A stretch of DNA of 64,000 bases from Galaxea fascicularis (GCA_948470475.1 OX419338.1:32173382-32237381), one strand, 5' to 3'. Shown: positions 33,210 to 46,006, numbered from the stretch's first letter. Notes: a model not told the origin generated them from the letters alone. Numbers and translations are program-made.

Positions 33210-34542
33210 TTAAGGTGGTTCGAAATAGTTTTCATTTTCCCGAGACAAGCTCTACAACTTTTTTTCTAAATTCTGTCTGCTTTATCCTTCACTATAAAAT
33301 TTGGCACAGAAATAAAAGAAAGATCGTAAACTCATTACATCATATCTATTTCAGAAAATCTGTTACCATGGCAACCATTTAAAAAAAAGGTCTGTAAAAT
33401 CTTCTCAAACTCCTATATTATGTGTTACCAGGAATGATCTTCAGAATAATTCAGTTAAATAAATTTCTGTAGGGGAGATTAAGAATAACACTACTTTTTG
33501 ACTATTGCTTTCTTAATTTGTTAAAAGTCGGACTACTATTGATCTTAGTTGTTCCCGAAAAAATGAAAAAATATACCGAGCGAATATGCGGAAATACAAG
33601 CGACTAAGGCCCCGTTCAGACTAGGTGCATGTGCCCGGTTTTCGGGAACGGGAACTGGTCTGAACAAAGCTTTTCGTTGGTGCCCTTGCACATATCCGAG
33701 CACCGTGCCCGGGCATGAGCACTTCCTTTAAAGGTAGTACTCGGGCACTTGTCTGAACACGTTTTCATGTGTTCCCGCGTTTTTTCCCGTGTTTCCCAAC
33801 AATGCAGTCACCAAAATGGCGGCGATATTGTGGAGTACTAAAAAAGATGGGCACCAAGCCTTCCGCACGAGTGTGAACATCCTCTGTCCAGGGCACTGAG
33901 GTGTCTGGACAGCGTCGTTTTTAGTGCCCGGGAACGGTGCCGGAACGGGCACTTAAGCTGCGTTCACACTTCGTGCCCGAGCACGGTGCTCGAGTACGAT
34001 TCTTGATGGGCACTAATGTGAACACACCTTTTTTTCAAGGACCCACGCCAGAATTCGGGCATGGTGCCCGTGTCCGAGTACAAGGTCTCAACCTTGTACT
34101 CGGGCACTGAACTGGGCACTGCTTCCTTGTGTGCACACGTTTTTCGTTAGTTCCCTGGCACTTTACCCACAAACCACTACTTTGCATACCCACAATTCCT
34201 TGCTATTGTCAAGGGTAGTCTAAATTTCAAAATGGCGTCTGACGGAGCACGGTTTGTTGAATGTGAACGTTTCAACATATCGGGTACTCATTGTCTGAAC
34301 ACAGCACCATTTTGTGCCGGTGCCCGGGCACTAGTGCTCGGGCACCAAGTCTGAACGCAGCCTTAGTCTGAACGGAGCCTAAAGTTACAAAACTTCAAAT
34401 TAAAAAATTCGAGTTCATAAGATTAGCATTTGAGCATGCGCGATACACGCGTGCTTATACTTTTTATGAACTTTTTATAGAGACGGCGTGTGTTGCTTAC
34501 GCGTGCGGGCGCTCGGCGAAAAACCCTTTCGAGCCTCCTTAA
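33210..34542 (-). mobile_element. TTAA-site MITE, right, copy 2, with two nested MITEs
   Basis: Orthologue of 15031-16024. It contains the TAA-site MITE (33608-34379), which itself contains 33956-34362. Confidence 0.7.
33956..34362 (+). mobile_element. 407-bp MITE nested in a MITE, copy 2 only
   Basis: Terminal repeats with GCGTTCACACTTCGTGCCCG on the left and CACCAAGTCTGAACGC on the right, flanked by TTA (33953-33955, 34363-34365). Copy 1 has the uninterrupted site near 15842, so insertion followed the duplication. Its termini resemble those of its host element. Confidence 0.75.
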
Positions 34543-35154
34543 GTGCGTTCCACTCGCATACACTCATTCACGAAGCCACTCGTCTTCATTAGGATTTCGC
34601 ATGAAATCGAGGTGAAGTGCTCCAGAAACAAAGCTGTCCCAACATGGCGATCAAAGTGTGAACTCCAATGGCATCGACCGATACCAGTCACACCAACGTG
34701 ACTGATTTCGACAATGATCAGTATTCGTATGCGTTTAATAAGGTTTTTCAATTTTAAAGTGCCAAGATTTCTTAGGATTAGGTTACCTCGTGGTTAATTT
34801 GGCTACGACGGCTACACGTTCTGGCCTGCCATTGTTCATGAAACCAAAAGTAATTGGCCCACGCGACCCGGGAGTCTTACTTAAGGCGGGTGGGTATAAA
34901 AACACAAGCAAACTCTTATGCCAAACAGAATGCTTTGCCATTCTCACAGAAAGAATGACGTTGCCTAAGGAGCAACTCTATTAATCAAGCCATTCCCAGC
35001 AACCGATGAGATCCACAAGGGGGGATCGAAACCATGGTCTTGCCTACCAAACACAGCCAAAAAACTGGCATATAAACAAAAAAATACTGAGCTTCCTCAA
35101 CATAATCCGCAGTTTCAGAGCGCAGCGAAAGGATAACGAAGACAGCCGTAATTA

Positions 35155-35529
35155 AAGGGGCTATGTCACGAACGATTTTGTGGTTTTGGATCAATTCTTT
35201 CCAAAAACCGTTACTTATTTATACAAACAATGTTCCTGATAAACTATGAGGTGGATATCAAATTAATTTTATCAAAGAGAGCAACCCATAATAAGGTTTT
35301 TGGCGTTTTTTGTCGAGATAGCATCAAAACTTGAAAACGTTGGCCCAACCTTTTCAAGTTTCAATCCATTTCCATCCTTGCTGCATTGGTAGTATCAGAC
35401 GACATGAAACAGTTTTAGTGTCATAACAGTCTTAAATAACAAAACTAGACCATTATTTTTGGATCTCAATTGACCGCAAGACACATTTTGAGCTTTAAAA
35501 ATATGCTAAAATAGCGTGACATAGCCCTT
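35155..35529 (-). mobile_element. TTA-site MITE, second member, copy 2 only
   Basis: Inverted relative of 23766-24089 with AAGGGGCTATGTCACG...CGTGACATAGCCCTT termini and TTA flanks. Absent from copy 1, although the flanks there have also changed. Confidence 0.7.
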
Positions 35530-36039
35530 TTAAAGAAGCTGCAATACTAAAGAAAGGATAAAGAGACGAATAGTCGTAAAAAGAAGCACAACATCTTGCT
35601 ACAAAAACAAATAGTCGGGCCCGGTTATGGAAACACTGCAAGATAAAGATTATTACGCGGCTTAAATTCCTATCCTTTCAAAGTTGACAAGACAGAGGCT
35701 GTACTGTCACCGAACACACTGATGAAAGGAACCAAACAAAAGCTGGACAAAATGCTTCAGAGGGCATATAAAGGACCACAGTCGTTAAGCAGAAACAACA
35801 AGGGTCAAAACAAACAGGCGATAAATGCAGAATTTAAATAAACCCAGAAATGACCTTTGGTATCAAGATACATAGCATGCGACAGTTAAGGCATGGCTTT
35901 TTCAATCACCATCATCATCATATGTAATCCTCTAAACCATCGTGTTGCCCCGATGAAAACAAACAAGAAGCTAAATCGGTCAATAGAATCGAGATAGAAG
36001 CGGCAAACATGTGAACAGGAGTCGTGTAGGCCTTCCAAC

Positions 36040-36299
36040 CTCATTTTACGTCACTGAATATTTTGGCGATGGGGACAGCAAGAGTTTTAATCTAGTTAAA
36101 GACCATATGACATTGAAGTACAGAAGAAAGAATGTGTCGGGCATGTGCAGAAGAGACTAAGCACTGCTTTGCGCAAACTGAAGAAGGAAAACGGGATTGG
36201 CTGGGAGAGAAAAATTGAAGGCCGGACAAAATGATTGACAGGTTGCAGAACTACTACGACATTGCCATCAGAAGTAATTCTGGTAATCTTCCTGCTATG
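36040..36299 (+). pseudogene. Mutator-like transposase fragment, truncated, copy 2
   Basis: Matches 17440-17680 and stops abruptly at the start of palindromic element sequence (36300). It retains ECVGHVQKRL-type and LQNYYDIAIRSN-type segments in broken frames. Confidence 0.65.
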
Positions 36300-36366
36300 A
36301 AAGACCAACAAAATTGCACGAGCCCGTAGGGGGAGTGCAATTTGCGGTCTTTGAAAAAATTTACGA

Positions 36367-36402
<36 letters not shown>

Positions 36403-36413
36403 GTGATTCCTTA
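36300..36413. repeat. Truncated palindrome with CCCGTAGGG apex
   Basis: Matches 24813-24924, left arm cut at the Mutator junction. Confidence 0.75.
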
Positions 36414-37994
36414 TTAATAATACACTTGAAAAAAAAGACTACTTATAAAGCTTCAAGCCCATACATTGACTACTGAGGTACGCAGAAGGCATTGCCCTCG
36501 ATCTTCCGAAACTTGGAGAAGCTTCGAAAATATCCGGAGATCACCGGAAGTGTTCGGTAATCTTCGGAAATCGTCGGTAATCTTCGGATGTGTTCGGGTG
36601 ATCGTCGGAAATCGTTGAAAGCACTCGGGTGATCTTCGGAAGTGTTCGGCGATCTTCGGAAATCTTCGTATGGTCTTTGGAAATCTTCGGAAGGTTTCGA
36701 ACGATATAAATAAATAAAGAAATAAATATACATTTATATAGCGCCATCTTCCATTATTGTCCATGGTGCTTTACAATGCTCTAAAACCCTAAAAATTAAG
36801 ATCCTAAGAATTAACTACGCTATATAAAAGTGAAAACTACAGGTAAAAACTACAAATCAAATGCACGCTTAAAAAGATAAGTCTTAAGATTAGCCTTAAA
36901 AACTGCCTCTGATGATGAAAGCCTGATCTGGAGTGATAGTTTATTCCAGAGTCTTGGTGCCGCCACGGAAAAAAGCCCTTTCACCATACGTTTTAAGATT
37001 CGCTCTAAGCTCATCAAGCAACCTGTTGTTTGAAGATCTTAGTGTGCGACGAGAGTCATTATACTTCAATAGGTCTTTAATGTAATCAGGAGCCAGTCCA
37101 TTCAGAGCTTTGTAAGTTAGCAACAATATTTTAAACACTATCCTGTAATGAACTGGCTGCCAATGTAAGCTCCTAAGTATTGGTGTGATATGTTCTCGCC
37201 TTCTAGTCAAGGTAACGAGGCGAGCTGCTGAGTTCTGTAAAAGCTGAAGTCTATTAATCAGATACTTAGGGAGACCATACAATAGAGCATTACAATAGTC
37301 CAAACGCGATGTTATGTAAGCATGAACAATAGTCTCAGTAGTACTCTGGGATAAGTATCGCCTAATTTTAGCTATACTGTGAATGCGGAAAAATGCGCTC
37401 TTACAGGTTATTTTAACATGTTCTTTGAAATCTAAACATTGATCGAATCCAACTCTTGAGTTCCTGGCCTGTTTACTAGACTTGATTACTTCTTCGCCAA
37501 ATCTTATATAGTCGAGGGGTGGTCGTGGACGATATTTAGAACTAATAACCAAAAGTTCAGTCTTATCCTGATTTAACTTAAGTTTGTTGTGCAGCATCCA
37601 GTCACCAATGTCCTTAACACATAATTCTACTGCCATCTTTGTGCTGGATAAATCATTAGGACAATTGGATGTAAACGACAAGTATAACTGTGTGTCATCT
37701 GCATAGAGATGAAACGGTATGCTATGCCTCCTGGCTATATCACCCAGTGGACTTGTATAAAGGGAATACAATAAAGGGTCCCAGCATATTCGGCAGTCTT
37801 CAAAATACATCTGTTGGTCTTCGGAAGTCTTCGAGCCTTCGTTTTAACTTCGGAAATCTTCGTTGTAATTGGCACTAGTGTTACACTTTTTTGCACTGGT
37901 GTTACACTTTCTGACACTTTCTGCACTTTGTTACACTTGAACTGCACTGCTCTCAGCCAATCACAATCGAGTAATTTTTTCAAGTGCATTATTA
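36414..37994 (+). mobile_element. CTTCGG-minisatellite MITE interrupted by a LINE
   Basis: Same termini as 24925-25413. The array (about 36500-36700) resumes at about 37790 after the nested retrotransposon. Confidence 0.7.
36707..37783 (-). mobile_element. 5'-truncated non-LTR retrotransposon (L2/CR1-like) with reverse transcriptase fragment
   Basis: The minus-strand frame (37783 down to about 36941) starts inside the reverse transcriptase domain (DPLLYSLYTSPLGDIA), carries the YADD catalytic box in HLYADDTQLY, and continues with the family-typical SRLDYCNALLYGLP, LQNSAARLV and LHWLPV-like LHWQPVHYRI segments. It ends at an (ATTT)n-like 3' tail at 36707. ATAT flanks both ends, possibly a short target duplication. 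The 5' truncation is usual for LINEs; the copy cannot move by itself. Confidence 0.85.
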
Positions 37995-38080
37995 CAAAAG
38001 TTACCATGCGGGATCGATCCTTTATGGCGGCAGCGCCACGGCTGTGGAATAGGTTCCTATTTTTGTATTTATTATAATTA
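37995..38080 (+). mobile_element. LINE 3' end, left half, copy 2
   Basis: Orthologue of 20650-20745, encoding MRDRSFMAAAPRLWNRF; continues at 39866 after an insertion. Confidence 0.65.
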
Positions 38081-38100
38081 ACAATTATTCCATGAGCGCA

Positions 38101-38134
<34 letters not shown>

Positions 38135-38581
38135 CCGTAGGGCCGAGTTGGCTATAACCAATCTCATATCCAACAAGCGCGAATGGAATAACTGTTTTAT
38201 TAAATTCTCAACCTTTGGATTTACTAAATTCCATTTAAGTGTAAGAAACGACCAGAAAGTGATGTGACTTTCGGGCGCCAATACAACATGATGTCATGAT
38301 CACATGATACGTGCACCGCCGTGCGAACAGTTGAATGACAAATCAAAAGCGAAGCAAATTAAGCTTACAGCTGAACTGAAATTACAGTAATCTAAAGTTC
38401 ACGGAATGCTTTGTACGGGTAAAAACCTTACTGCAGTGTTGTAAAGTGTTCAAAGCCCAAACTCATCGGTGAGAGTAATTATTGTGGACATTTACACTAC
38501 AGTTCTAAAAATACTGGGGAAAGCTTAACTGATACGTACCGTTAAATAATCTCATCCCGAACTTTGTGGCTTTGTTTTATT

Positions 38582-39617
38582 AGGGACCTTAAGATACCAG
38601 GACGGGACGAGCTAGGACGGCTACCGGAAGTAAATTTACTCAACCGGGCATGCGCACGAGAACTCTAGCATCATCTCTCTGCCGTCCTCGTCTCGTCGAG
38701 GACGTCATTTCGCCCGTTTAGCCGTCGTATCGAAAACGTGAGTATTTTGCTCTTGTTTTGCCTCGACATATGCTCCAATCGACCTTATTTTCAGTCATAT
38801 TGATAAGAATGTTCCTAAGGTTCACATTTTTCGTGATTGTAGTGTATAATATTACGCTGAGATACGAAACTGAGATTAAAAATATTCCTCGTCTGTTCGT
38901 TTGTTTCAGCAGGTTTCAGTCAGTGTTCAGGCGGCGTCACGAGTATGCAAGCTCGAAGCAAAATTCAAACTGTATGCATTTAGAATATAGCAGTGTAAGT
39001 ACAGTCGATAAGTGTTGAATGCCATGAAAGCTTCTATCGAGCAATTAAAGTACCGTCACATTTTCAAACTGATGTTTAGCTGTTGTTTTTTCTACTAAAC
39101 AGAACTTGATGCAATGTTTGTTTTATGTTTATAAAGCTTGTTACAATTACAGATCGAAATTTAAGTATTCACCAAAAGTCAGGATTCTCCGGCGACAGAA
39201 TTCTCAAACGCTCTGGTGCCTGCCGGTAAAAAGCCATCTGAAACAGGGCGGTCAGATTGTTGGTTTAAGTTTTTCATACGGAAATTCTGGCAATTTCATT
39301 TAATAGAATATTTACATATGTTTGCTACGCTTGTAAGTAACTGAAAAGAAACTCAATATCGCTGATCACCATCTCTTTTATGGTCCCTTTATAGTCTATA
39401 GGATGCAGGAGCCCATTTATGGGCTCCTGATAGGATGTCATTGCTTCTGTGAATGGCTTTTACGAAGTTCGAATTATTGACGTCGCCGTCCTTTAGCTTT
39501 GCGAAAATGCACATCTTAAGCATTTTATTTTTGGCGGCACAACGGAGCCCTCGAAAGTTTCCCGCGTCCAGTGCCGTTCCCGTCCTAGCCCTCCTGTCGT
39601 CGTATTTTAAGGTCCCT
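38582..39617 (+). mobile_element. 1,036-bp MITE-like element with ATT target duplication
   Basis: Terminal repeats AGGGACCTTAAGATAC...GTATTTTAAGGTCCCT, flanked by ATT at 38579-38581 and 39618-39620. It interrupts a Crypton-like reading frame. It contains a perfect palindrome at 39406-39429 (CAGGAGCCCAT arms) and candidate splice sites near 38739 and 38910. Confidence 0.7.
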
Positions 39618-39769
39618 ATTGTTTTTGGGACGGCCTCTTCCATAATATCTTGAATTTCCTCTGTGGAGAGCTCACCGAATCTGCTTTTTTCATCCATTTT
39701 TTTGGTCGACGAAACTTGCTTTTTTTGGCTTCCCGTGAAAAATTTTATGCCGAGCGACCTTTGACGCAT
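39618..39769 (-). pseudogene. Crypton-like (DUF3504/QRICH1-type) N-terminal fragment
   Basis: The minus-strand frame contains SRFGELSTEEIQDIMEEAVPK, resembling the N-terminal ELTEEEL-type motif of Crypton-derived proteins in cnidarians and fish. It is cut by the MITE at 39617. Confidence 0.4.
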
Positions 39770-39865
39770 TCATTTCCATATAAGGTCAAACGCAGGTATA
39801 ATGGCTGGTAACCGAGATCTAGTGAACCAATCAAAAAGCTAGAATTGCATTATCCGAGGTTGAGA

Positions 39866-39960
39866 ATTTAATAATGTTGATTATTTGATTATTCTAAAAG
39901 AAAATGCGCAATATAAATATGAAATATTATTATTATTACTATTATTATTATTATTCAATC
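39866..39960 (+). mobile_element. LINE 3' end, right half, copy 2
   Basis: GCGCAATATAAATATGAAATATTATTATT continues the remnant from 38080, as at 20746-20832. Confidence 0.6.
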
Positions 39961-41091
39961 TGATAATTAGCTAGTCTCCTTATGTTGCGCAACTCCTGCT
40001 GAGGCTGATTTTCGGTTTCTTCTCGTGAATAACCAGAAGGCAGCAATATTTGAGCTTGCAAATGTTGGCGGGCCGAACAAACTTTAGATAGAGCTCGAGA
40101 CAAAGGCCTATTTTTTCACGGCGCTTTACATTACGCTTTATGCTCTTTGAAGTCTGCCGCGGGTTTTGGTCTCAATTACATCGCCATCTGCCGAGATCTC
40201 GAAATCGACTTTTTTTGTGGTCGCACACGAACTTTAAGTAAAGCTTAATCACGATTTAACCTTGTAATGCGACCACAACCTTTTTAAGAGGGTTTAGCGT
40301 GCTTTACCAGTGTGTTATTGTAAGTAGACCTAGTGTACTCTTTGTATATAGTTATTGTTTCGTGTCAGAAAGTATTTTGTAAGTAACAGTAAAAAAAGCT
40401 AGTATATATCAAGCACTAGAGAATACGCCAATTAGATCTGGAACAACCCCTTTTCCTTGATTAAATGAGGATGAAAGCGAGCTGGACGGTAAAATATGAA
40501 AGTAAAGTAACGGCCTCCCATCCCATGCAAACCTTTTTATGTCTTTGCCACGCGTTCCTCCAGGCGTCAAACGCCTGTTCGAGCAATTCAGCCCACGCTC
40601 AAAGCTCAAAGACAGCAACTGATTTACGCCCAAATACAAGCAAAAGTTACTTTAAAATCTGGATTTCCAGTACTGAAACAGCAGCCAGTGAAGTGAACAA
40701 TGGTGTTTCCCTTGTATCTTCGATCTTTGTATTATTATGCCACTTCGCCTCGGGCGAATAAGATTCGCTATTCGTGGTTGATTTACCACGAATATATTGT
40801 TCCGTTAGTTAAAGAGATCTCCTTTCCAGATCAGATTTTTAAAATGAGATATCCTCGATCTGAATATTTTCATGCCACGTTTCCTTGACTTTTACACTAT
40901 AATTCTGGAAAATCGTGTTTGAGAATTTGAAGGTTTAACTTACGTATACCACGGATTGCTGAATAAGTTGTTCTGCTAGTGAATGGGATTTTCTTTTCGA
41001 TATAACTAAAGGAATTCAATGAGTGTCAACTCGCACCAGCTTTTCAACAATGTTTTTTTTTTCCTGAACATTTTCGGCTCTAAACTCTTAC

Positions 41092-41212
41092 CTTCATCTT
41101 TTGATGCTTGCTCATTTGATTGCATTTTCCAAGTCAACATGGCAAGTGAAGAAATCATTAGTAAAATGAGAATCAAGCGGAGCGTCTGTATGAGTCCTGT
41201 TTGTCCTAACAT
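41092..41212 (-). CDS. Sulfotransferase exon 1, membrane anchor, copy 2
   Basis: MLGQTGLIQTLRLILILLM begins a signal-anchor exon of 121 nt ending at donor GAAG/GTAAGA, phase 1 out. Three residues differ from copy 1, all within the first 13. Intron 1 to the microexon is about 8 kb and holds all copy 2 specific nested insertions. Confidence 0.7.
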
Positions 41213-41470
41213 ATTACCGCTCTGAAGTTATGCGCGGTGTTGGTATAGCTTTCCCCCCGGTTTCGGGTCAGTATCTTAACCAGTTTGCTCAGACGAAAGT
41301 TGTCAAACCAAAGGCTAATACTTCTAAAACTGACAATCATATCACTTGAATATTCAGTTGAGTTTACATACTCAGTAGCTAACGGTGGTATCCATAGAAA
41401 ACCTTGCTTGTTATAGCTTTGATCAGAAACAGCCTTTGTGAAAACCTAGTAACCCAGAACATTGCGCACA

Positions 41471-41501
<31 letters not shown>

Positions 41502-42927
41502 CTTAATTATTCCGAAGACGCTGGGTAATTTACGGATGGCATAGACCTAGTAAAGCCGAGGTGATAAATTCTTTTTATTCTTCCACAAATGCTAATCAAC
41601 TCAAGTCCTTATTTACAATTTTGGACCCCCAACTTTCTTCTCCGAATATTTTTAAAGTTATTACTCGGGGCTCGGAAAAAAATACTAGTAACTCGCACAC
41701 ATGAGTGGCACCCACACTCCTGCAGTCGGCGAACACTAATTGGAATTCAGCGGGTGTATAACCAGCAGTCCAACACTCCTGCAATCGACATTAAAACTGT
41801 CTACCGTAATTTGAATTCAGGGAGCGTTGAAAGAGTTCCCACAGTCCTGGCTTACACTCCCGCAGTCGGAAACTGATTGAAATTCAGCGAGTGTTTAACC
41901 ATTTCCCCCGCAGTCCACGCTTTCAGCGAGTGTATTACGAGCGCTCCGTTGCCCGCATCCCCGGCGCAGTCGAAAATTAATTATTCACGGCCTATTTTTT
42001 TTCTCCTTGGGCTGCCGGAACATTGTTGAGGACAGGAAAATCAATGTCGTTACAATGACGACTGAAGACATGGATAAATTCTACAATTCTACTCACTGCC
42101 CGAAAAAACGGATTTATAACGATACAACCATAGCAAAATACCATATTTGATCGGCTTTGTTCATATTTGCTTAGATTCAAATTTAACTAATGTTGCATTA
42201 TATTTGCACCCAAAGCACAGATGGTGAATACCGCGTTTACTCAAAGTTCGCATATCATAGCAAATGTAAAGAAAAACTATAAATTTGCGACAGCTTTTCC
42301 TTTCAGTGCAGTAAAGGCGAGGTAAAAAGTTAAATTTAATTACTGCGCGAAAAGATGGATTTACGCGTGTAGCAACTGATTATGTCACAAATACCATAAT
42401 TGTTTCGGTTTGATCGTATTTAAGCGCAATTCAAACTTTGTGTTTTCGCTACAATTACAAGTAAAGCAAAGACGGCAAATATTGCTTTTACTCCATATTT
42501 ACATCGATAGCAAATACAAGACAAAAGTTATGTTTCCTTGAAGATATTTACACAAAAAATTAAACTTTATGTTTACACACATTTGCATGTGGCTACTGCT
42601 TTAGAATCTTCTTACATGTAAAGGATGCGAAACTTTGATCAGTTATTGATCGATGTTGAGGCAGCAGTGTGTGAATGATCAATCACCAACCTTTACTCTT
42701 TATGGGTGCTTACTATTTGGAGAAAAATTTCGGAATTCTGGGGAAAAATCAAATGGTACAGCAATTTTCACCGGAAATTCCATCCGGAAATTAGCTACGG
42801 AAAATTACCATACCATTTGCTCACACTTCTTGCTTCCTGTCTCCTGTCCAAGAGAGTTGCTCGATTTTCGGAGCCAATGCTCCCTATTGTCTCACTCTGG
42901 GAACTGGTGCAAGTAAGTGCGCTGTTA

Positions 42928-43193
42928 AGGCCGATTTACACGGTACGATTTTTGCTTACGACTGTCGCGTGCAACTTCTGTAGCGCGCGCTGCTCGCGTC
43001 ATCCAAAAAATTGTATACGACACTTGAACGTTCAATATTGACTATACCTACGACTGTCGTATGGTTTTAAAACATGATTCAAAATCTTACGACAAATTTT
43101 AGGCCGCGTTCGTCTGTGGTAGAGAAGTTGTAGTAGCATTCATACGGTACGCCAAGACGCGCGCTGACAAATCGTACCGTGTAAATCGGCCCT
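42928..43193 (+). mobile_element. GGCCGATTTACACG-family MITE, copy 2
   Basis: Orthologue of 24093-24369, with small internal indels. Confidence 0.8.
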
Positions 43194-43794
43194 TAGTTTG
43201 TTTGTTGTCTTAATTTAGGGCGATATAGACGGTACGATTTGTCGCGCGTCTTGGCGTATGTACGGTGGCCCACAGGGGCAAAACACAACTCAATTTTCTT
43301 TCAGAAACACAACAATCTTTTTCAGAACACGACAATTTTTTGGAGAACACGAAAATCGTTTTCAGAACACAACAATCTTTTTCCGGAACACAACAATCTT
43401 TCACAGCCCACAACAATCTTTTTGAGAACAGTACAATCTTTTCCAGAACACAACACAATTTTCTGGTTCACAACGTCAAAGTACTGGTAACTAGCCCTGA
43501 CGCTGAAAGCGATTGGAACCTGGGACTACTACAGGTGAACTGTAAAGTGGTTAAATTCTAACCCCGGTTTCTTTTTCTTTTGTTCAAAAGGATTTTCTCA
43601 AGTAATTTTCTCTGCTATTTTCAAAAGCATCCAATCATCAACTTGTTGACAAAAAGAATTAAACTGAATTTGCTTTTTAAGCTTTAATGTCTGCGTTCAA
43701 ATTTCGCACTAACCCTGGGTTATCTTAACCCAGCTTCGAACAACCCGGCCGAGAAGTATACAAAGTGCTGGGATTTACAGGCATCGTAAGTGAC

Positions 43795-44959
43795 ATGGCA
43801 TCTTCTAGTTCAGTGAGCGACGATCCTGAGGGAAGCATAATTACATATTACTTTTCAAGAGGATATACGTATGAAGTTATCACTGAATTTTTATCTAAGT
43901 TCCACGGCATTACGATGTGTGTAAGAACACTAAAAAATAGATTGAGGCAATTGAAACTAAGAATGCCATCTGTTGATGTGGACGTTGTTCGGGAACAAAT
44001 CATGAATGAGCTTAGTGGCCCAGGCTGCCAAGGTGGGTATAGGAGTATGTGGCATACCCTACGATTACAAAATATTCAAGTACCGAGACATGTTGTTGCT
44101 GAACTGATGAGGGAAATGGATCCAGAAGGATGTGAGCGGAGAAAGTCAAAAAGCCTTAAAAGAAGAAGTTACTTCTCGTCTGGGCCGAACTACACATGGC
44201 ATGTGGATGGATACGACAAGTTAAAGCCGTATGGATTTCCAATCCATGGGTGTATTGATGGCTGGAGTCGAAAATTCATGTGGCTAAAAGTCACCAAGTG
44301 AAATAGCCATCTAGACATTATCGCCAGTTTCTTTCTGTACTGTGTTGAAGAGTTAAGAGGCTGTCCAGTGAAACTGAGGACTGATTGTGGAATCAGTGGA
44401 AAATGGTGTAATGGCAACGATGCAATGCACATTTCAACAAAGTGCTGATGCGCACAAGTATGGGTCATCTCCCGCTAATCAAAGGATTGAGAGCCTGGAG
44501 CTGGTGCTCATTTTACAAGAAGAACAGGTGTGGTTGATGGGTGGAATATTTTAAGAGCCTTGTGGAACAGGAAATTTTTAATCCAGGAGATGAGATACAA
44601 ATGGCAGGCCTTTAGGTCTGTTTTGCTCATTTACTTCAAGATGACTTAGACAAAGTGAAAGAACATTGGAATAATCATTTCATAAGGGGCTCTAGGCATG
44701 TCACTATCAGTGGGAGACCCAATGAACTATTCTTTCTCCCAGAACTTCATGGTGGAGAAGATGGTCTACTTCACCCAATCTTAGATGATGAGATCCAATC
44801 AGGGAGAACCTGACCTACGAAGCGGAGCAAACCATTTACCAAGAGTACTTTGAATATGTACTAGAAAACACTGAGTTGCAGCTGCCCAACAACTTTGAAC
44901 AGGGACTTTTTCTTTATAAACAACTTCTTGAAATTGCCAATATAGATGAAGTTCAATGA
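43795..44959 (+). pseudogene. IS3EU-type DDE (integrase-like) transposase, broken
   Basis: From MASSSSVSDD the frame has an HTH-like N-terminal part, then the integrase core start YTWHVDGYDKLKPYG and HGCIDGWSRK. A TGA at 44299-44301 ends it. The same frame resumes with LRTDCG (second Asp) and then shifts; SPANQRIE (Glu) lies in another frame, as do later C-terminal pieces up to IANIDEVQ. The DDE triad is recognisable but the gene is inactive. Confidence 0.75.
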
Positions 44960-45715
44960 CTTACAAAGAGGTGTGCAATATCAACTCGTTGAATTATGGC
45001 CATTATGCCTACTAGTAATGGCTCAAACTGATTATTATTTTGAACTTTCCTCTTCATTAATGTACAAGTAAAAATAATGTACACATGTGTGGCTCAACTT
45101 TTAACATCTTTTATAATGTGAACCATTACATCTGAAAAAACTAGTCTTTTGACAGCAAAAGTATTACTTTCTTGGAAGAGCCCATGGCCAGGATAACTAA
45201 ATTTCAACTTGATCACATTATCTCAGTTCTTCCTATGTTAATTGAACAACTTGGGAATTTACTTTCCTTCTTTCAGAGGTCGACTAGCAATAGAGTTATT
45301 TCAGTAGACGGTTATGGCTTAGAGTTTGAGTTAACAACTGCCAAAATCCTGAATTCAACAAGAGTCCCAAAACCAGAATGAAACGTAACTCTAAAACTCT
45401 TGTTTAGACCTAATGGTAATCACTAACCTTAGATCTAACCCCCAAAATCATGAATTTAGGGAGGGTCTAACTCTAGGGCATAACTCTACAAAAATAACTC
45501 TATGAATAACTGTCCCCCTTCTTTCACCATACTGCGGTAAATCTATCCAACAATGACATAACATACAATACCAGCATTATGGAATACAATGTAATATTAT
45601 TTTGCCATAATTTATGGAAACCCCCAAACAATCTTAACAGTCAACAGTATTCTTGTCTTAGTGTATAATACTGAATGTGTTACAGACTTTAACCAGAATA
45701 AACATTCATCAACAG

Positions 45716-46006
45716 TTACCCAAAATATGAATACAGTTTATAACTCTTGTTATTTCTGAAAGTTCGGTCATAAGAACGTCGTTTCTTCAAAGCTTCATCC
45801 AATACTGTCTGTGCTGAGGCATGTTTGTCCATCTTCTTGGACTTGGACTTGGACTTGAACGAGGTTTGCCTTTCTTTCGACTTTTGGCTTAGAAAGTTTT
45901 TAAAAGTAGGCACTTGACTAGTTGAAGATGACGCTAAACTAACTCCGCACTTCGGGCAAAATTTATGATTTTGACTTCTCCACCCACCACAACTGTGGCA
46001 AAACAT
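45716..46006 (-). CDS. Transposon-borne zinc-ribbon protein
   Basis: From an internal ATG at 46006 the frame reads MFCHSCGGW and then KFCPKCGVSL, a C-x2-C...C-x2-C zinc ribbon, followed by a Lys/Ser-rich region. It is convergent with the transposase and starts inside the right terminal repeat; the track-level frame extends to 46138 through the subterminal repeats. It may be a 5' exon of a spliced accessory gene. Role unknown. Confidence 0.5.
   Translation of the reverse strand: MFCHSCGGWRSQNHKFCPKCGVSLASSSTSQVPTFKNFLSQKSKERQTSFKSKSKSKKMDKHASAQTVLDEALKKRRSYDRTFRNNKSYKLYSYFG

Larger units (their letters stand above)
38081..39866 (+). mobile_element. About 1.79-kb composite DNA element inserted in the LINE tail
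   Basis: Absent from copy 1 (site at about 20746). The left part is a hairpin (38086-38198, apex GAGGCCCGTAGGGCCGAG). TTAAATTCTCAACC at about 38201 pairs with GGTTGAGAATTTAA at about 39851. TAA repeats lie at the ends, a possible 3-bp target duplication. Inside are a Crypton-like fragment and a 1,036-bp MITE. Confidence 0.6.
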
